From contig NZ_JAEVLS010000004.1 of the NCBI RefSeq assembly GCF_016801985.1, forward strand, positions 744,001 to 808,000: 64,000 nt of DNA. The letters run 5' to 3'. A program made the position numbers and the translations under genes. The notes under the pieces are model-generated. The model saw only the letters and a program-made list of their open reading frames with translations, did not search any database and was not told the DNA's origin. Shown piece after piece: positions 38,839 through 47,683 of the stretch; within the stretch, counting starts at the first letter, position 1; every line of letters starts with the position of its first letter. This DNA is from Steroidobacter gossypii. Lineage in GTDB: Bacteria > Pseudomonadota > Gammaproteobacteria > Steroidobacterales > Steroidobacteraceae.

Positions 38839-41800
38839 CTACTCGCCCGCCATGGTCAGCAAACTCGCATTACCTCCGACCGCCGCGGTATTGACCGTCA
38901 CGGTCTGCTCAGTAGCAAACCGATGCAAGTAATAAGGCCCGCCCGCCTTGGGCCCAGTCCCAGAAAGGCCGCGACCACCGAAAGGTTGAACCCCAACCAC
39001 CGCACCGATCATGTTCCGGTTGACGTAAACATTTCCCGCCCGCACGCGAGAAGCAATGTAACGAGCCGTGGCATCGACGCGGGTGTGCACACCGAGCGTC
39101 AACCCGAAGCCCGTCGCGTTGACCGCATCGATCACCTTGTCGATCTGATGCGCCCCATACCGGATCAAATGCACGATCGGCCCGAACACCTCGCCCGCAA
39201 GCAGCGACAGCGACTCGATCTCAACCGCCATGGGAGCAAAGAACGTCCCCCGCTCATGCTCGGGCCGCAGCTTGCACGCATGACTCCACCGCGCCTTGCG
39301 CCCGATCTTCTCCGCATGAGCTCGCAGCATATCTCGTGACGGCTTGTCGATGACCGGCCCGACGTCGGTGGTCAGCAACATGGGATCGCCAATGCTCAGT
39401 TCCTCCATGTAACCCGCCAGCAACTCGGCGACACGATCTGCAATCTCGTCTTGCACATACAGAGCGCGCAGTGCCGAACACCGCTGACCCGCGCTGTTGT
39501 AACTCGACTGCACCACATCGAGCACCACCTGCTCCGGCAACGCCGAGCTATCCACGATCATCGCATTCTGCCCGCCCGTCTCCGCGATCAATACCGGAAT
39601 CGCACCCTCCCGATTCGCCAGGGAGCGATGAATCGACTTTGCCGTTTCCGTAGAGCCCGTGAACGCAACGCCGGCCACCCTCGGATCGGCCACGATCCTG
39701 GCGCCGACCGTCGCTCCGTCGCCAGGCAACAGATGCAGAACATCCGGCGGCACACCAGCCTCCAGCAACATCTGAACCGCGCGGGTCGCGATGAGCGGCG
39801 TCTGCTCGGCTGGCTTGGCGAGCACCGAATTGCCAGCGGCCAGCGCCGCAGCGATCTGCCCGGTAAAGATCGCCAGAGGAAAATTCCACGGGCTGATACA
39901 ACAAAACACCCCACGTCCACGCAGCTTCAACTCGTTGCTTTCGCCAGTGGGTCCAGGCATGCGAACGCCGCCGCCAAATTCATTCCGCGCTCGGTCTGCG
40001 TAGTACCGCAGGAAATCGACGGCCTCACGCACCTCTGAAATGCTGTCCGGAATGGTGCGACCGCCCTCTCGCACGCAGTACGCAATCAACTCGGCCATGC
40101 GCTCTTCATAAAGATCGGCGGCACACTCGAGGATCTCGGCGCGTTCGCTCGCGGGCGTCGCGTCCCAGGTCACTTGCGCCGGCACCGCTGCCGCGAGGGC
40201 TTTCTCGACGAGCGTCTCGTCCGCTTCGCTGACTACGCCAATGATCTGATCGAGATTGGAGGGATTGCGCACCTCGCGGCCGCGAGCTTCATGCAAGTCG
40301 CCATTGACGATCGCGCCTCCCACCCAACGCCGCTGCGCCGCCAGCGCCATCTTGGCGAGCAACGGTTCGCGTTCCGCCGGATCGGCGAGATTGACGCCCA
40401 ATGAATTCAATCGCGACGAGCCATACAGATATCTCGGCAGCGGGATACGCGGGTGCGAGATTTGTTGCAGACCATCGAGCTCGACCACGGGATCCCGAAT
40501 GATATCGGCGACCGCATGCTCCTCATCGACGCTGCGATTGACGAACGACGTGTTCGCGCCGTTCTCGAGCAAACGCCGCACCAGATAAGGCAACAGGTCT
40601 TCATGCGAACCGACCGGCGCATACACGCGACACGGAATGCCGAGCTTGTCCGCACCGACGATCTGCGCGTACAGCTCTTCACCCATGCCGTGCAGGCGCT
40701 GAAACTCGAACTTTCGGCCGACTTCGCCGGCCAGCTCGATGATGGTCGCCACCGTCTGCGCGTTGTGAGTCGCGAACTGCGGATAGATGGACGGGCCCGC
40801 TGCGATCAGCTCGCGAGCGCAGGCGATATAAGAAACATCAGTATTGACCTTGCGCGTGAACACGGGATAGCCGGCGAGCCCGCGCTCCTGTGCACGCTTG
40901 ACCTCGCTGTCCCAATACGCGCCCTTCACGAGTCGCACGTTCAAGCGGCAACCGCTCGAAGCCGCCAGTTCCTTCAACCAGCGAATCACATCGAGCGCCC
41001 GCTTCTGATACGCCTGCACCGCCAGGCCGAAGCCATCCCACCCCGCCAGCGCCTTGGAGCGCGCGACGTACTCAATCAGCTCCAGCGACAACTCCAGTCG
41101 CTCGGCCTCTTCTGCATCCACAGTCAGAGGAATTCCCACGGTGCGGGCCGCGACAGCCAACTCATGCAGCCTGGGCGCAAGCTCGGCGAGCACACGATCC
41201 CGCTGCGTAAACTCATATCGCGGAAACAGCGCCGACAACTTCACTGAAATGCTGGGCGCCGCGTCGATCGCTGTGCCTCGGCTCGAGTGCGCACCGATCT
41301 TGCGAATGGCATGGTGATAAGACTCGAGATAACGCTGCGCATCCCGATCGGTCAGCGCGGCTTCACCCAGCATGTCGAACGAATGACGAAACAGTCGATT
41401 CTCATCGCTGATCGAGCGCTCCAGCGCTTCATCGATGGTGCGCCCCATGACGAACTGGTGCCCCATGATGCGCATGGCGTGACGAAACGCCGCCCGCAGC
41501 ACCGGCTCGCCGATGCGCCCCGCGATACGCGCCAGCACGCCGCGCGGATCGTGCATGTCCGCATCGCTGGGCCGAACGATGCGCCCGGTGAGCATCAATC
41601 CCCAGGTGGAGGCATTGACGAACAGCGATTCGTTGTCGCTCAGGTGCGCAGCCCAATCACCGCCAGCGATCTTGTCGGCAATCAGGCGATCGGCGGTCGC
41701 GTCGTCGGGAATGCGCAACAACGCTTCGGCGAGACACATCAGGATCACGCCCTCCTGCGAGGACAGATCGTACTTGCGCAGGAACGCATCGAGACCACTG

Positions 41801-41988
41801 CGACGCGCCTGGAAATTCCGCACGCCCTCCACCAGCGCCCGAGCGCGCAGGGCGATCCTGACGCGCTGTGCATCGGAAACCCGGGCTGCATCCGCCAGAG
41901 CGCGAACGATAGGCTGTTCGTCGCCGAGATAGTGGCGATTGATGGCGTCGGCCATCGGCCGATCAGTCAGCGAGCGAGCGGCGCACAT
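38839..41988 (-). CDS. putA: Bifunctional proline dehydrogenase / L-glutamate gamma-semialdehyde dehydrogenase PutA
   Basis: 1049 residues. It oxidises proline to P5C (FAD) and then glutamate semialdehyde to glutamate (NAD), feeding electrons to quinone. PRODH barrel motifs (LNVRLVKGAYWDSEVKRAQ, then THNAQTV) occupy about 130-450. The aldehyde dehydrogenase half shows FTGSTETAKSI, IAETGGQNAM and catalytic Cys in SAGQRCSALRALYVQ. There is no N-terminal ribbon-helix-helix domain, so it should not act as its own repressor. ATG 41988 (MCAARSLTDR) is chosen because a longer frame overlaps cnoX; ATG 41955 is also possible. Confidence 0.96.
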   Translation of the reverse strand: MCAARSLTDRPMADAINRHYLGDEQPIVRALADAARVSDAQRVRIALRARALVEGVRNFQARRSGLDAFLRKYDLSSQEGVILMCLAEALLRIPDDATADRLIADKIAGGDWAAHLSDNESLFVNASTWGLMLTGRIVRPSDADMHDPRGVLARIAGRIGEPVLRAAFRHAMRIMGHQFVMGRTIDEALERSISDENRLFRHSFDMLGEAALTDRDAQRYLESYHHAIRKIGAHSSRGTAIDAAPSISVKLSALFPRYEFTQRDRVLAELAPRLHELAVAARTVGIPLTVDAEEAERLELSLELIEYVARSKALAGWDGFGLAVQAYQKRALDVIRWLKELAASSGCRLNVRLVKGAYWDSEVKRAQERGLAGYPVFTRKVNTDVSYIACARELIAAGPSIYPQFATHNAQTVATIIELAGEVGRKFEFQRLHGMGEELYAQIVGADKLGIPCRVYAPVGSHEDLLPYLVRRLLENGANTSFVNRSVDEEHAVADIIRDPVVELDGLQQISHPRIPLPRYLYGSSRLNSLGVNLADPAEREPLLAKMALAAQRRWVGGAIVNGDLHEARGREVRNPSNLDQIIGVVSEADETLVEKALAAAVPAQVTWDATPASERAEILECAADLYEERMAELIAYCVREGGRTIPDSISEVREAVDFLRYYADRARNEFGGGVRMPGPTGESNELKLRGRGVFCCISPWNFPLAIFTGQIAAALAAGNSVLAKPAEQTPLIATRAVQMLLEAGVPPDVLHLLPGDGATVGARIVADPRVAGVAFTGSTETAKSIHRSLANREGAIPVLIAETGGQNAMIVDSSALPEQVVLDVVQSSYNSAGQRCSALRALYVQDEIADRVAELLAGYMEELSIGDPMLLTTDVGPVIDKPSRDMLRAHAEKIGRKARWSHACKLRPEHERGTFFAPMAVEIESLSLLAGEVFGPIVHLIRYGAHQIDKVIDAVNATGFGLTLGVHTRVDATARYIASRVRAGNVYVNRNMIGAVVGVQPFGGRGLSGTGPKAGGPYYLHRFATEQTVTVNTAAVGGNASLLTMAGE

Positions 41989-42155
41989 GATGTTTTGTAA
42001 TTGCGATCCGAAATGAAGGACGGTATACACAACGCAGCGCGATAGGGGCTGTACGTAGATTGCGACAGCCCGGCCACCAGCAGCGCTTGAAATCCGATTG
42101 GGAAACTCCACTAGGGACGGATAGGTTGCATCGCCGCTCGAGCGGGGAGAACTGC

Positions 42156-43013
42156 GTGAGTCAGCCAGCAAACGTCGTCACTGCCGATACCTTCATGACG
42201 GACGTGGTCGAAGCCTCGGCGCGCGTGCCAGTGCTGGTGGATTTCTGGGCGCCCTGGTGCGGGCCGTGCAAACAACTGATGCCCATCCTGGACCGGCTGG
42301 CGCAGGAATATGGGGGCCGCTTTCAGCTCGCCAAGGTCAATACCGACGAACAGCAGGAGCTGGCCCAACAGCTCGGCATCCGCAGCCTGCCGACCGTGGT
42401 GCTGTTCAAGGACCGCACGTCCGTCGATCATTTCGTCGGCGTGATCCCGGAAGCCCAGATCCGACGTCTGCTGGACAAGCACCTGCCCGCCAGCTCGGAC
42501 GGTCCGCTGGAGCGCGCGCAGGCATTGAAGGCCAGCGGCGATTTTTCCGGTGCGCGCTCGTTGATCGAAGGCGCGCTCGCGACCGATCCGCAGAACATCA
42601 CCTATCAGACCGAGCTTGCCGAATTGCGCGCATTGGACGGCGACCTGGAAGGTGCGCGCACCGAATTGGCGCGGCTGCAAGGCGTGGAGCCAAACCACGC
42701 CGCAGTCAAGCGACTCGCCGCGTTACTCGCCTTTAGCGACGTCATCGCAGCCAACCCGGATGTGATGGCATTGCGTGAGCGGGCGGCCAGCAATGAAAGC
42801 GATCTGGATCTCCAACATGCCCTGGCCGTTCATCAGCTGTTGGGCGGCGATGTCGAACCGGCGATACAAACCTGGCTCGACATGATGCGCCACCACCGCG
42901 GCTACAAAGACGACCTCGCTCGGCGTAGCCTGCTGCAAGCCTTCGAGCTCATCGGAGACGCCGATCCCATCGTATCGCGCACACGCAAGGAAATGGCTCG
43001 GCTGCTGTTTTGA
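42156..43013 (+). CDS. cnoX: Thioredoxin-TPR protein CnoX (YbbN)
   Basis: 285 residues: N-terminal thioredoxin fold with WAPWCGPC (Cys35, Cys38) and cis-Pro in RSLPTVVLF, then C-terminal TPR-like helices (about 115-280). CnoX is a redox-regulated holdase that delivers clients to GroEL. The intact CxxC differs from E. coli YbbN (SxxC), so reductase activity is likely. GTG 42156 follows GGGGAGA at 42144-42150 and gives the family length. Confidence 0.92.
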   Translation: MSQPANVVTADTFMTDVVEASARVPVLVDFWAPWCGPCKQLMPILDRLAQEYGGRFQLAKVNTDEQQELAQQLGIRSLPTVVLFKDRTSVDHFVGVIPEAQIRRLLDKHLPASSDGPLERAQALKASGDFSGARSLIEGALATDPQNITYQTELAELRALDGDLEGARTELARLQGVEPNHAAVKRLAALLAFSDVIAANPDVMALRERAASNESDLDLQHALAVHQLLGGDVEPAIQTWLDMMRHHRGYKDDLARRSLLQAFELIGDADPIVSRTRKEMARLLF

Positions 43014-43022
43014 CTCGCCGCG

Positions 43023-43877
43023 TCAGCCGGACGCGCGAGCGGCGGCTTGCAACCGCTCGGAAACGTCGGAACCGAGATAGCCGCGAATCAGGCGCCGCGT
43101 CAGATAGATCAAGGGAATGAGCAGGAACGCCATCAGCAACTTATATCCATAATTCACGGTTGCCACGGCAAGGAACAACGACATCGGCCACTGCTGTGGC
43201 CCAAGCACGAAAGCGATATACAAGACCACGAAGCTATCGACCAGCTGCGACACCGCCGTCGACCCGGTAGCGCGCAGCCAGATCCAACGCTCGCCCGTCA
43301 GCAAACGAATGCGGTGAAACACGGCGACGTCGATCAGCTGTCCGATCAGGAACGCAGTCACGGAGCCCGCGATCGTCCACATGCCCTGGCCGAAGATGTT
43401 GGCGAACGCCGCCTGCATGTCCGGCACGCCGCGATCGTTGTTGACGGCGACCCAGAAGCCGGCCGGCGTCAGCGAGATCGCCGCGTAGGCCGCTAGAAAA
43501 CCGTAAACGATCAGCAGCACCGTCAGCCAGGAGATGAAGCGCACGCCGCGCCGGCCGAAATACTCGTTGATGATGTCGGTCATCAGAAAAACGAACGGCC
43601 ACAGCAACACGCCGCTGGTGAACGACAGCGACCCGCTCTGCCCGAACAGATTCCAGTTCAGCGGCGATACGCCGAGCGTCGGCTCCAGCGCGAAAATCTT
43701 CACGCCGACGAACTCCGCGATCAGCGCGTTGCTCACCAGAAAAGCCGCCAGCACGACGAACAGCCGGGCACTGCGGCTGGCGACGGGATGATCCGCCGCG
43801 GATGTCGGGTTGGGGCCAGCAATCGATGAATTCGGGCCGGTGGCGGCCAAGCCGGGGCGCTCGTCAACAGGTGTCAT
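43023..43877 (-). CDS. Queuosine precursor transporter (VUT/YhhQ family)
   Basis: 284-residue inner-membrane protein with about six hydrophobic helices. The family motif FVFLMTDIINEYFGRRG is present, as are the basic/polar VFHRIRLLTGERWIWLRATGSTAVSQLVDS segments of the ECF-like VUT fold. YhhQ imports 7-cyano- or 7-aminomethyl-7-deazaguanine for tRNA queuosine. The first 35 residues are Pro/Ser-rich; translation may start inside them. Confidence 0.9.
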   Translation of the reverse strand: MTPVDERPGLAATGPNSSIAGPNPTSAADHPVASRSARLFVVLAAFLVSNALIAEFVGVKIFALEPTLGVSPLNWNLFGQSGSLSFTSGVLLWPFVFLMTDIINEYFGRRGVRFISWLTVLLIVYGFLAAYAAISLTPAGFWVAVNNDRGVPDMQAAFANIFGQGMWTIAGSVTAFLIGQLIDVAVFHRIRLLTGERWIWLRATGSTAVSQLVDSFVVLYIAFVLGPQQWPMSLFLAVATVNYGYKLLMAFLLIPLIYLTRRLIRGYLGSDVSERLQAAARASG

Positions 43878-43977
43878 TGGCGTTCCTTTTGCGCCCTAGT
43901 ATGCACCACCGGTTTCGATGCTGTCCTTGAACGAACCGGTTATGCTTCGACTCCTTTCTCCTGACGGTTCGCAGGCC

Positions 43978-44811
43978 ATGGTTCAGATCACGGGGCTCAA
44001 TATCTATCCGGTCAAATCCTGCCGCGGCATCGCGCTGACGCAGGCTCGCATCACCGAAACCGGATTTGCCCACGATCGCGAATGGCTGGTGGTCACGCCC
44101 GAGTATCGTTTCCTCACGCAGCGCGAGCGCCCGCAGCTGGCGCAGATCGAAACCGCCCTCACCACCGACCAGCTGATCCTGCGCAAGCCCAACGGCGGCG
44201 ATCTGGCGCTGCCGCTGGAGCTGACCGGACCGGAAGTCGAAGTCACCATCTGGCGCGACAAAGCTGCCGCTTTCGATGCCGGCGAGCAAGCCGCCACCTG
44301 GCTCACCGAGCACCTGGGCAAACCGGCGCGCCTGGTGCGTTTCGACAAGCGTCACAAACGAGCCAGTAACCTGGAGTGGACCGGCGGCGCCGAAGCGCTC
44401 AATCAGTTCTCGGATGCGTATCCGTATCTGCTGAACTCGCAGGGCTCGCTGGGTGAATTGAACCGTCGTCTGGAGCAGCCGCTGCCCATGAACCGTTTCC
44501 GGCCCAACATCGTGGTCGACGGCTTGCCGCCGTTCGGAGAAGACAGTGTGGATGAGTTCGTCGCCGGCGCGGTGCGACTCAAAGTGGTGAAGCCCTGCGA
44601 TCGCTGCGTGATCACCACCACCGATCAGGTCACCGGCGAGCGCACAGGTGACGAGCCGCTCAAGGCGTTGAAGACCTTTCGCTTCGATCGCAATCTACGC
44701 GGCGTGCTGTTCGGTCAGAACCTGATCTTGACCGGCGGGCTGGGCGAGCAATTGAAAGTCGGTCAGCAGTTCGAAGTGACTGCAGGAACCAGTAAAGCCA
44801 GCATCAGCTGA
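43978..44811 (+). CDS. MOSC-domain protein
   Basis: 278 residues from ATG 43978 (ATG 43918 and 43942 are alternatives; family members begin close to the ITGLNIYPVKSC motif). An N-terminal MOSC beta-barrel domain (about 3-120) precedes the MOSC domain with the conserved Cys in VKPCDRCVIT (about 207). Relatives include YcbX and mARC, molybdenum-cofactor enzymes that reduce N-hydroxylated compounds. No ferredoxin domain is fused at the C terminus, unlike YcbX. Confidence 0.9.
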   Translation: MVQITGLNIYPVKSCRGIALTQARITETGFAHDREWLVVTPEYRFLTQRERPQLAQIETALTTDQLILRKPNGGDLALPLELTGPEVEVTIWRDKAAAFDAGEQAATWLTEHLGKPARLVRFDKRHKRASNLEWTGGAEALNQFSDAYPYLLNSQGSLGELNRRLEQPLPMNRFRPNIVVDGLPPFGEDSVDEFVAGAVRLKVVKPCDRCVITTTDQVTGERTGDEPLKALKTFRFDRNLRGVLFGQNLILTGGLGEQLKVGQQFEVTAGTSKASIS

Positions 44812-44861
44812 AATGGCGGGGCTGGCCTCACAGGGCTGGCCCGCGTTCATGTTTATTCTTC

Positions 44862-45131
44862 TTATTCTTCGCCCTGCTCGCGAGCCACGACTCGCGACAG
44901 CAGTCGAAGCGTTTCGGTTTCCCAACCGAAGCGGGATTCGATGGCTGCGTCCTCGGCGACCGTGCTCTGCACGGCTGCGACATGCGGCGCGACGCGACGG
45001 ATCACCTTGGACTCCCAGTCCTCGCGCACCAGTGTCTTCTCCGGATCCTCTTCTTCGAGTTCAGGATCGATCAGCACCGGACGGGGCATTTCCAGGGTCG
45101 CATCAGGATCGAATTCGCGCTCGATTGTCAT
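44862..45131 (-). CDS. Hypothetical small acidic protein
   Basis: Unrecognised 89-residue protein, strongly acidic in the first half (DPELEEEDPEKT) and amphipathic-helical later (IRRVAPHVAAVQSTVAEDAAIESRF). No signal, membrane segment or Cys. Length, separate position between convergent genes and an unusual charge pattern suggest a real gene, but there is no functional clue. Confidence 0.6.
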   Translation of the reverse strand: MTIEREFDPDATLEMPRPVLIDPELEEEDPEKTLVREDWESKVIRRVAPHVAAVQSTVAEDAAIESRFGWETETLRLLSRVVAREQGEE

Positions 45132-45269
45132 AATCTTCTGCTCGGCTCCACGACCCCGCCACCCTACCCGTTAGCCCGTGTCGGCCGTGAGCGACGGATC
45201 ACAAGGTCGATACTTCAGTGGTCCTGCACACGCAGACAGTGGCTCCGCGCACGCTTTGTGACGAATGCG

Positions 45270-45292
45270 TGGTAACCCGCCCGGGTTCCACT
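45270..45292. terminator. Hairpin downstream of the acyl-CoA dehydrogenase operon
   Basis: GTGG-AACCCG pairs with CGGGTT-CCAC through ten base pairs with one bulge and a very short loop, 26 bases beyond the last stop of the acyl-CoA dehydrogenase operon. There is no T-run, so termination is uncertain. Confidence 0.35.
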
Positions 45293-45317
45293 GTACGAGT
45301 TACAAGGGGGTTATATG

Positions 45318-46448
45318 CTAATACCCTGCCAACTGAGCGAATCGATCGGTGTGATAGTACTGATCGCCGAAGGTTTCCGCGGCAGCGCGAGCGCGCTTCA
45401 TGAAAAAACCGATGTCGAATTCATCGGTCATGCCAATGCCGCCATGCATTTGCACCGCTTCGTTGGTTGCGATGCGAGCCACGTCGCTGGCCTTGGCTTT
45501 GGCCAGGCACACCAGCGAAGACGCGGTCGGCTCCTGAGCATCGAGGGCTTGCAGGGTCCTCAGCACGACCGAGCGCACCAACTCTATCTCACAGAACAGG
45601 TGTGCTGCGCGATGTTGGAGCGCCTGGAACGAGCCGATCTTGACGCCGAACTGCTCGCGCTCACGCAGATAATTCAAGGTGCGCTCGAATGCCTCCTCGG
45701 CGACACCGAGCAGCTCCGCCGCAAGCACGGCGCGCCCTGCGTCGAGCACTGCATCCAACACAATCGCGCCCTTGTCGAAAGTGCCGATGACGTCGGCGTC
45801 GCTCACCACCACATCACGCAGCTCGACCACCGCGCTGTTACGACTGTCGACCATTGAAGAACGCGTGATGGTCACGCCACTCGCCTTCGGATCGACCAGG
45901 AACAAGCTGATGCCATCGCGGGAGCAGGTGTCACCCGAAGTGCGCGCTGTGACAATCAGGCGATCCGCCACATGACCGTCGAGCACATGTAACTTTCGGC
46001 CGCTGAGCTTGTACTTCCCCGTGCAGCGCGTGGAGATGTCATAAGGCGCGTGGCGCACGGCCTCATCGGTCGCGAACGCGACCAGCAGATCACCGCCCGC
46101 GATCGCCGGCAGCAATGTTTCTTTTTGCGCCGGTGTGCCACCACGCAACAGCGCAGTCACTCCGAGCACTGCGCTCGACAACAAGGGGCTCGCGCTCAGA
46201 TTGCGGCCAATCTCCGTCGCAAGCAGCCCGGCGCCCACGAAGCCAAAACCCACCCCGCCGTATTCCTCCGGCACCAGCACGCCGGCCCAGCCCATCTCGG
46301 CCATTTCCTTCCATAGCGCCCGATCGAAACCGACCGGATCGAGCTCATCGCGCAGCTTGCGCAGTTGCGAAACCGGCGCCCGCTCGGCGGCAAAGCGCTT
46401 CGCGGCGTCACGAAACATCAGTTGATCTTCGGTGAGAGTCAGAGTCAT
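45318..46448 (-). CDS. Acyl-CoA dehydrogenase subunit, apparently lacking the catalytic Glu
   Basis: 376 residues from ATG 46448 (MTLTLTEDQ; ATG 46454 is two codons earlier). Acyl-CoA dehydrogenase fold with PEEYGGVGFG and AVQMHGGIGMTDEF. At the C-terminal place where family members carry the catalytic Glu (in EGT), it reads ETFGDQYYH with no Glu-Gly-Thr. This is the pattern of the non-catalytic partner in heterotetrameric alpha2beta2 acyl-CoA dehydrogenases used on steroid side chains. It sits 15 bp behind the catalytic-type gene. Confidence 0.9.
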   Translation of the reverse strand: MTLTLTEDQLMFRDAAKRFAAERAPVSQLRKLRDELDPVGFDRALWKEMAEMGWAGVLVPEEYGGVGFGFVGAGLLATEIGRNLSASPLLSSAVLGVTALLRGGTPAQKETLLPAIAGGDLLVAFATDEAVRHAPYDISTRCTGKYKLSGRKLHVLDGHVADRLIVTARTSGDTCSRDGISLFLVDPKASGVTITRSSMVDSRNSAVVELRDVVVSDADVIGTFDKGAIVLDAVLDAGRAVLAAELLGVAEEAFERTLNYLREREQFGVKIGSFQALQHRAAHLFCEIELVRSVVLRTLQALDAQEPTASSLVCLAKAKASDVARIATNEAVQMHGGIGMTDEFDIGFFMKRARAAAETFGDQYYHTDRFAQLAGY

Positions 46449-46463
46449 GAGCAATCCTCCGCG

Positions 46464-47660
46464 TCAGGCGCCGGGCAGACGCAGCACGTTCTTGGCGATG
46501 ATGTTGAGCTGAATCTCGGACGTGCCGCCCTCGATGGAGTTGGCCTTGGTCCGAAGCCACATCGCAGCCAGCTGCTCTTCGCTGTTTGCATCGCCGAACT
46601 TCAAACCTTCGCTGCCCGAGACCGACATGGTCAGCTCGGCGCGACGTTTGTTGAGCTCGGTGCCGTAGTACTTGAGCATCGAAGACATGGCGCCGGTTTC
46701 GTTGCCTGCCTTGGCCTCGTCGGTGACGCGATTCATGGTGAGCGCGAACGCCATCGCATCCATTTCGAAGCGCGCGATATCGGTGCGCAGCGCGGGTTCG
46801 GCGAGACGCCCCGACGCCAGCCCGATGTGTTTGATGGCGAGCTGGCTCACCGGCGTGACCCGTTGCGTGCCCATGCCGCCGATCATGTTGCGCTCGTGGG
46901 TGAGCAGATACTTGGCGATGGTCCAGCCCTTGTTGAGCTCGCCCAGCAGGTTCTGCTTGGGCACTTTCACATTGTCGAAAAAGGTCTGCGTAAACGGCGA
47001 GTAACCCGAGATCAGCCGAATCGGCCGCGTGCTGATGCCCGGCGTCTCCATGTCGAACAACAGGAAGCTGATGCCCTCCTGCTTCTTGCCGGTGGTGCTG
47101 GTGCGAACCAGACAGAAGATCCAATCTGCCTTGTCGCCGTAGCTGGTCCAGATCTTCGAACCATTGACCACGAAGTGATCGCCGTGATCGTCGGCCCGTG
47201 TCTTGAGCGAGGCGAGATCCGAGCCCGCGCCCGGCTCCGAATAGCCCTGGCACCAGCGGATCTCGCCGCGTGCGATCCTGGGAAGGTGCTCGCCCTTTTG
47301 TTGCTCGTTGCCGAACTTGAGCAGCGCCGGACCGAGCATGGAAATGCCGAACGAGGTCAGCGGCGATCGGCACTTCATCGCGGCCATTTCCTCGCGCAGC
47401 ACGCGCGCCTCGTCCTTGCTCAGACCTCCGCCGCCATACTGCTTCGGCCATTCCGGCACCGTCCAGCCACGCTCCGCCATCTTCTGCAGCCACACGCGCT
47501 GCGCGTCGCTTTTGAACTTGAAATGCCGGCCGCCCCAGCAGATGTCATATTCGTCCACCACAGGCTCACGCATCTCCTGCGGACAATTCGCTTCCAGCCA
47601 CGCGCGGGTGTCGCGGCGGAACGCTTCCAATGCTTCTTCTGAGTTCGGCTGTGCGGACAT
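46464..47660 (-). CDS. Acyl-CoA dehydrogenase (catalytic-type subunit)
   Basis: 398-residue FAD enzyme introducing a 2,3 double bond into an acyl-CoA. Substrate- and FAD-side motifs include WCQGYSEPGAGSDLASL and WTSYGDKADWIFCLVRT; the C-terminal SIEGGTSEIQ holds the likely catalytic Glu. It is flanked by the phosphotransferase (upstream) and the Glu-less partner (downstream) in one direction, with gaps of 23 and 15 bp, and is likely an operon for degrading an unusual acyl-CoA. Confidence 0.92.
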   Translation of the reverse strand: MSAQPNSEEALEAFRRDTRAWLEANCPQEMREPVVDEYDICWGGRHFKFKSDAQRVWLQKMAERGWTVPEWPKQYGGGGLSKDEARVLREEMAAMKCRSPLTSFGISMLGPALLKFGNEQQKGEHLPRIARGEIRWCQGYSEPGAGSDLASLKTRADDHGDHFVVNGSKIWTSYGDKADWIFCLVRTSTTGKKQEGISFLLFDMETPGISTRPIRLISGYSPFTQTFFDNVKVPKQNLLGELNKGWTIAKYLLTHERNMIGGMGTQRVTPVSQLAIKHIGLASGRLAEPALRTDIARFEMDAMAFALTMNRVTDEAKAGNETGAMSSMLKYYGTELNKRRAELTMSVSGSEGLKFGDANSEEQLAAMWLRTKANSIEGGTSEIQLNIIAKNVLRLPGA

Positions 47661-47683
47661 GTTCGTCTCCTGAAAGCGGCTCG

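Noticed and set aside
38653-39339. 228-residue plus-strand frame over the repeats and putA 3' end
   Set aside because: Begins in the structured repeat region, runs antisense into putA and has no recognisable domain.
45300-45340. CCAACTGAGCG, resembling the D-arm of a minus-strand tRNA
   Set aside because: It lies within the acyl-CoA dehydrogenase C terminus (FAQLAGY-stop) and no acceptor, anticodon or T-arm follows.
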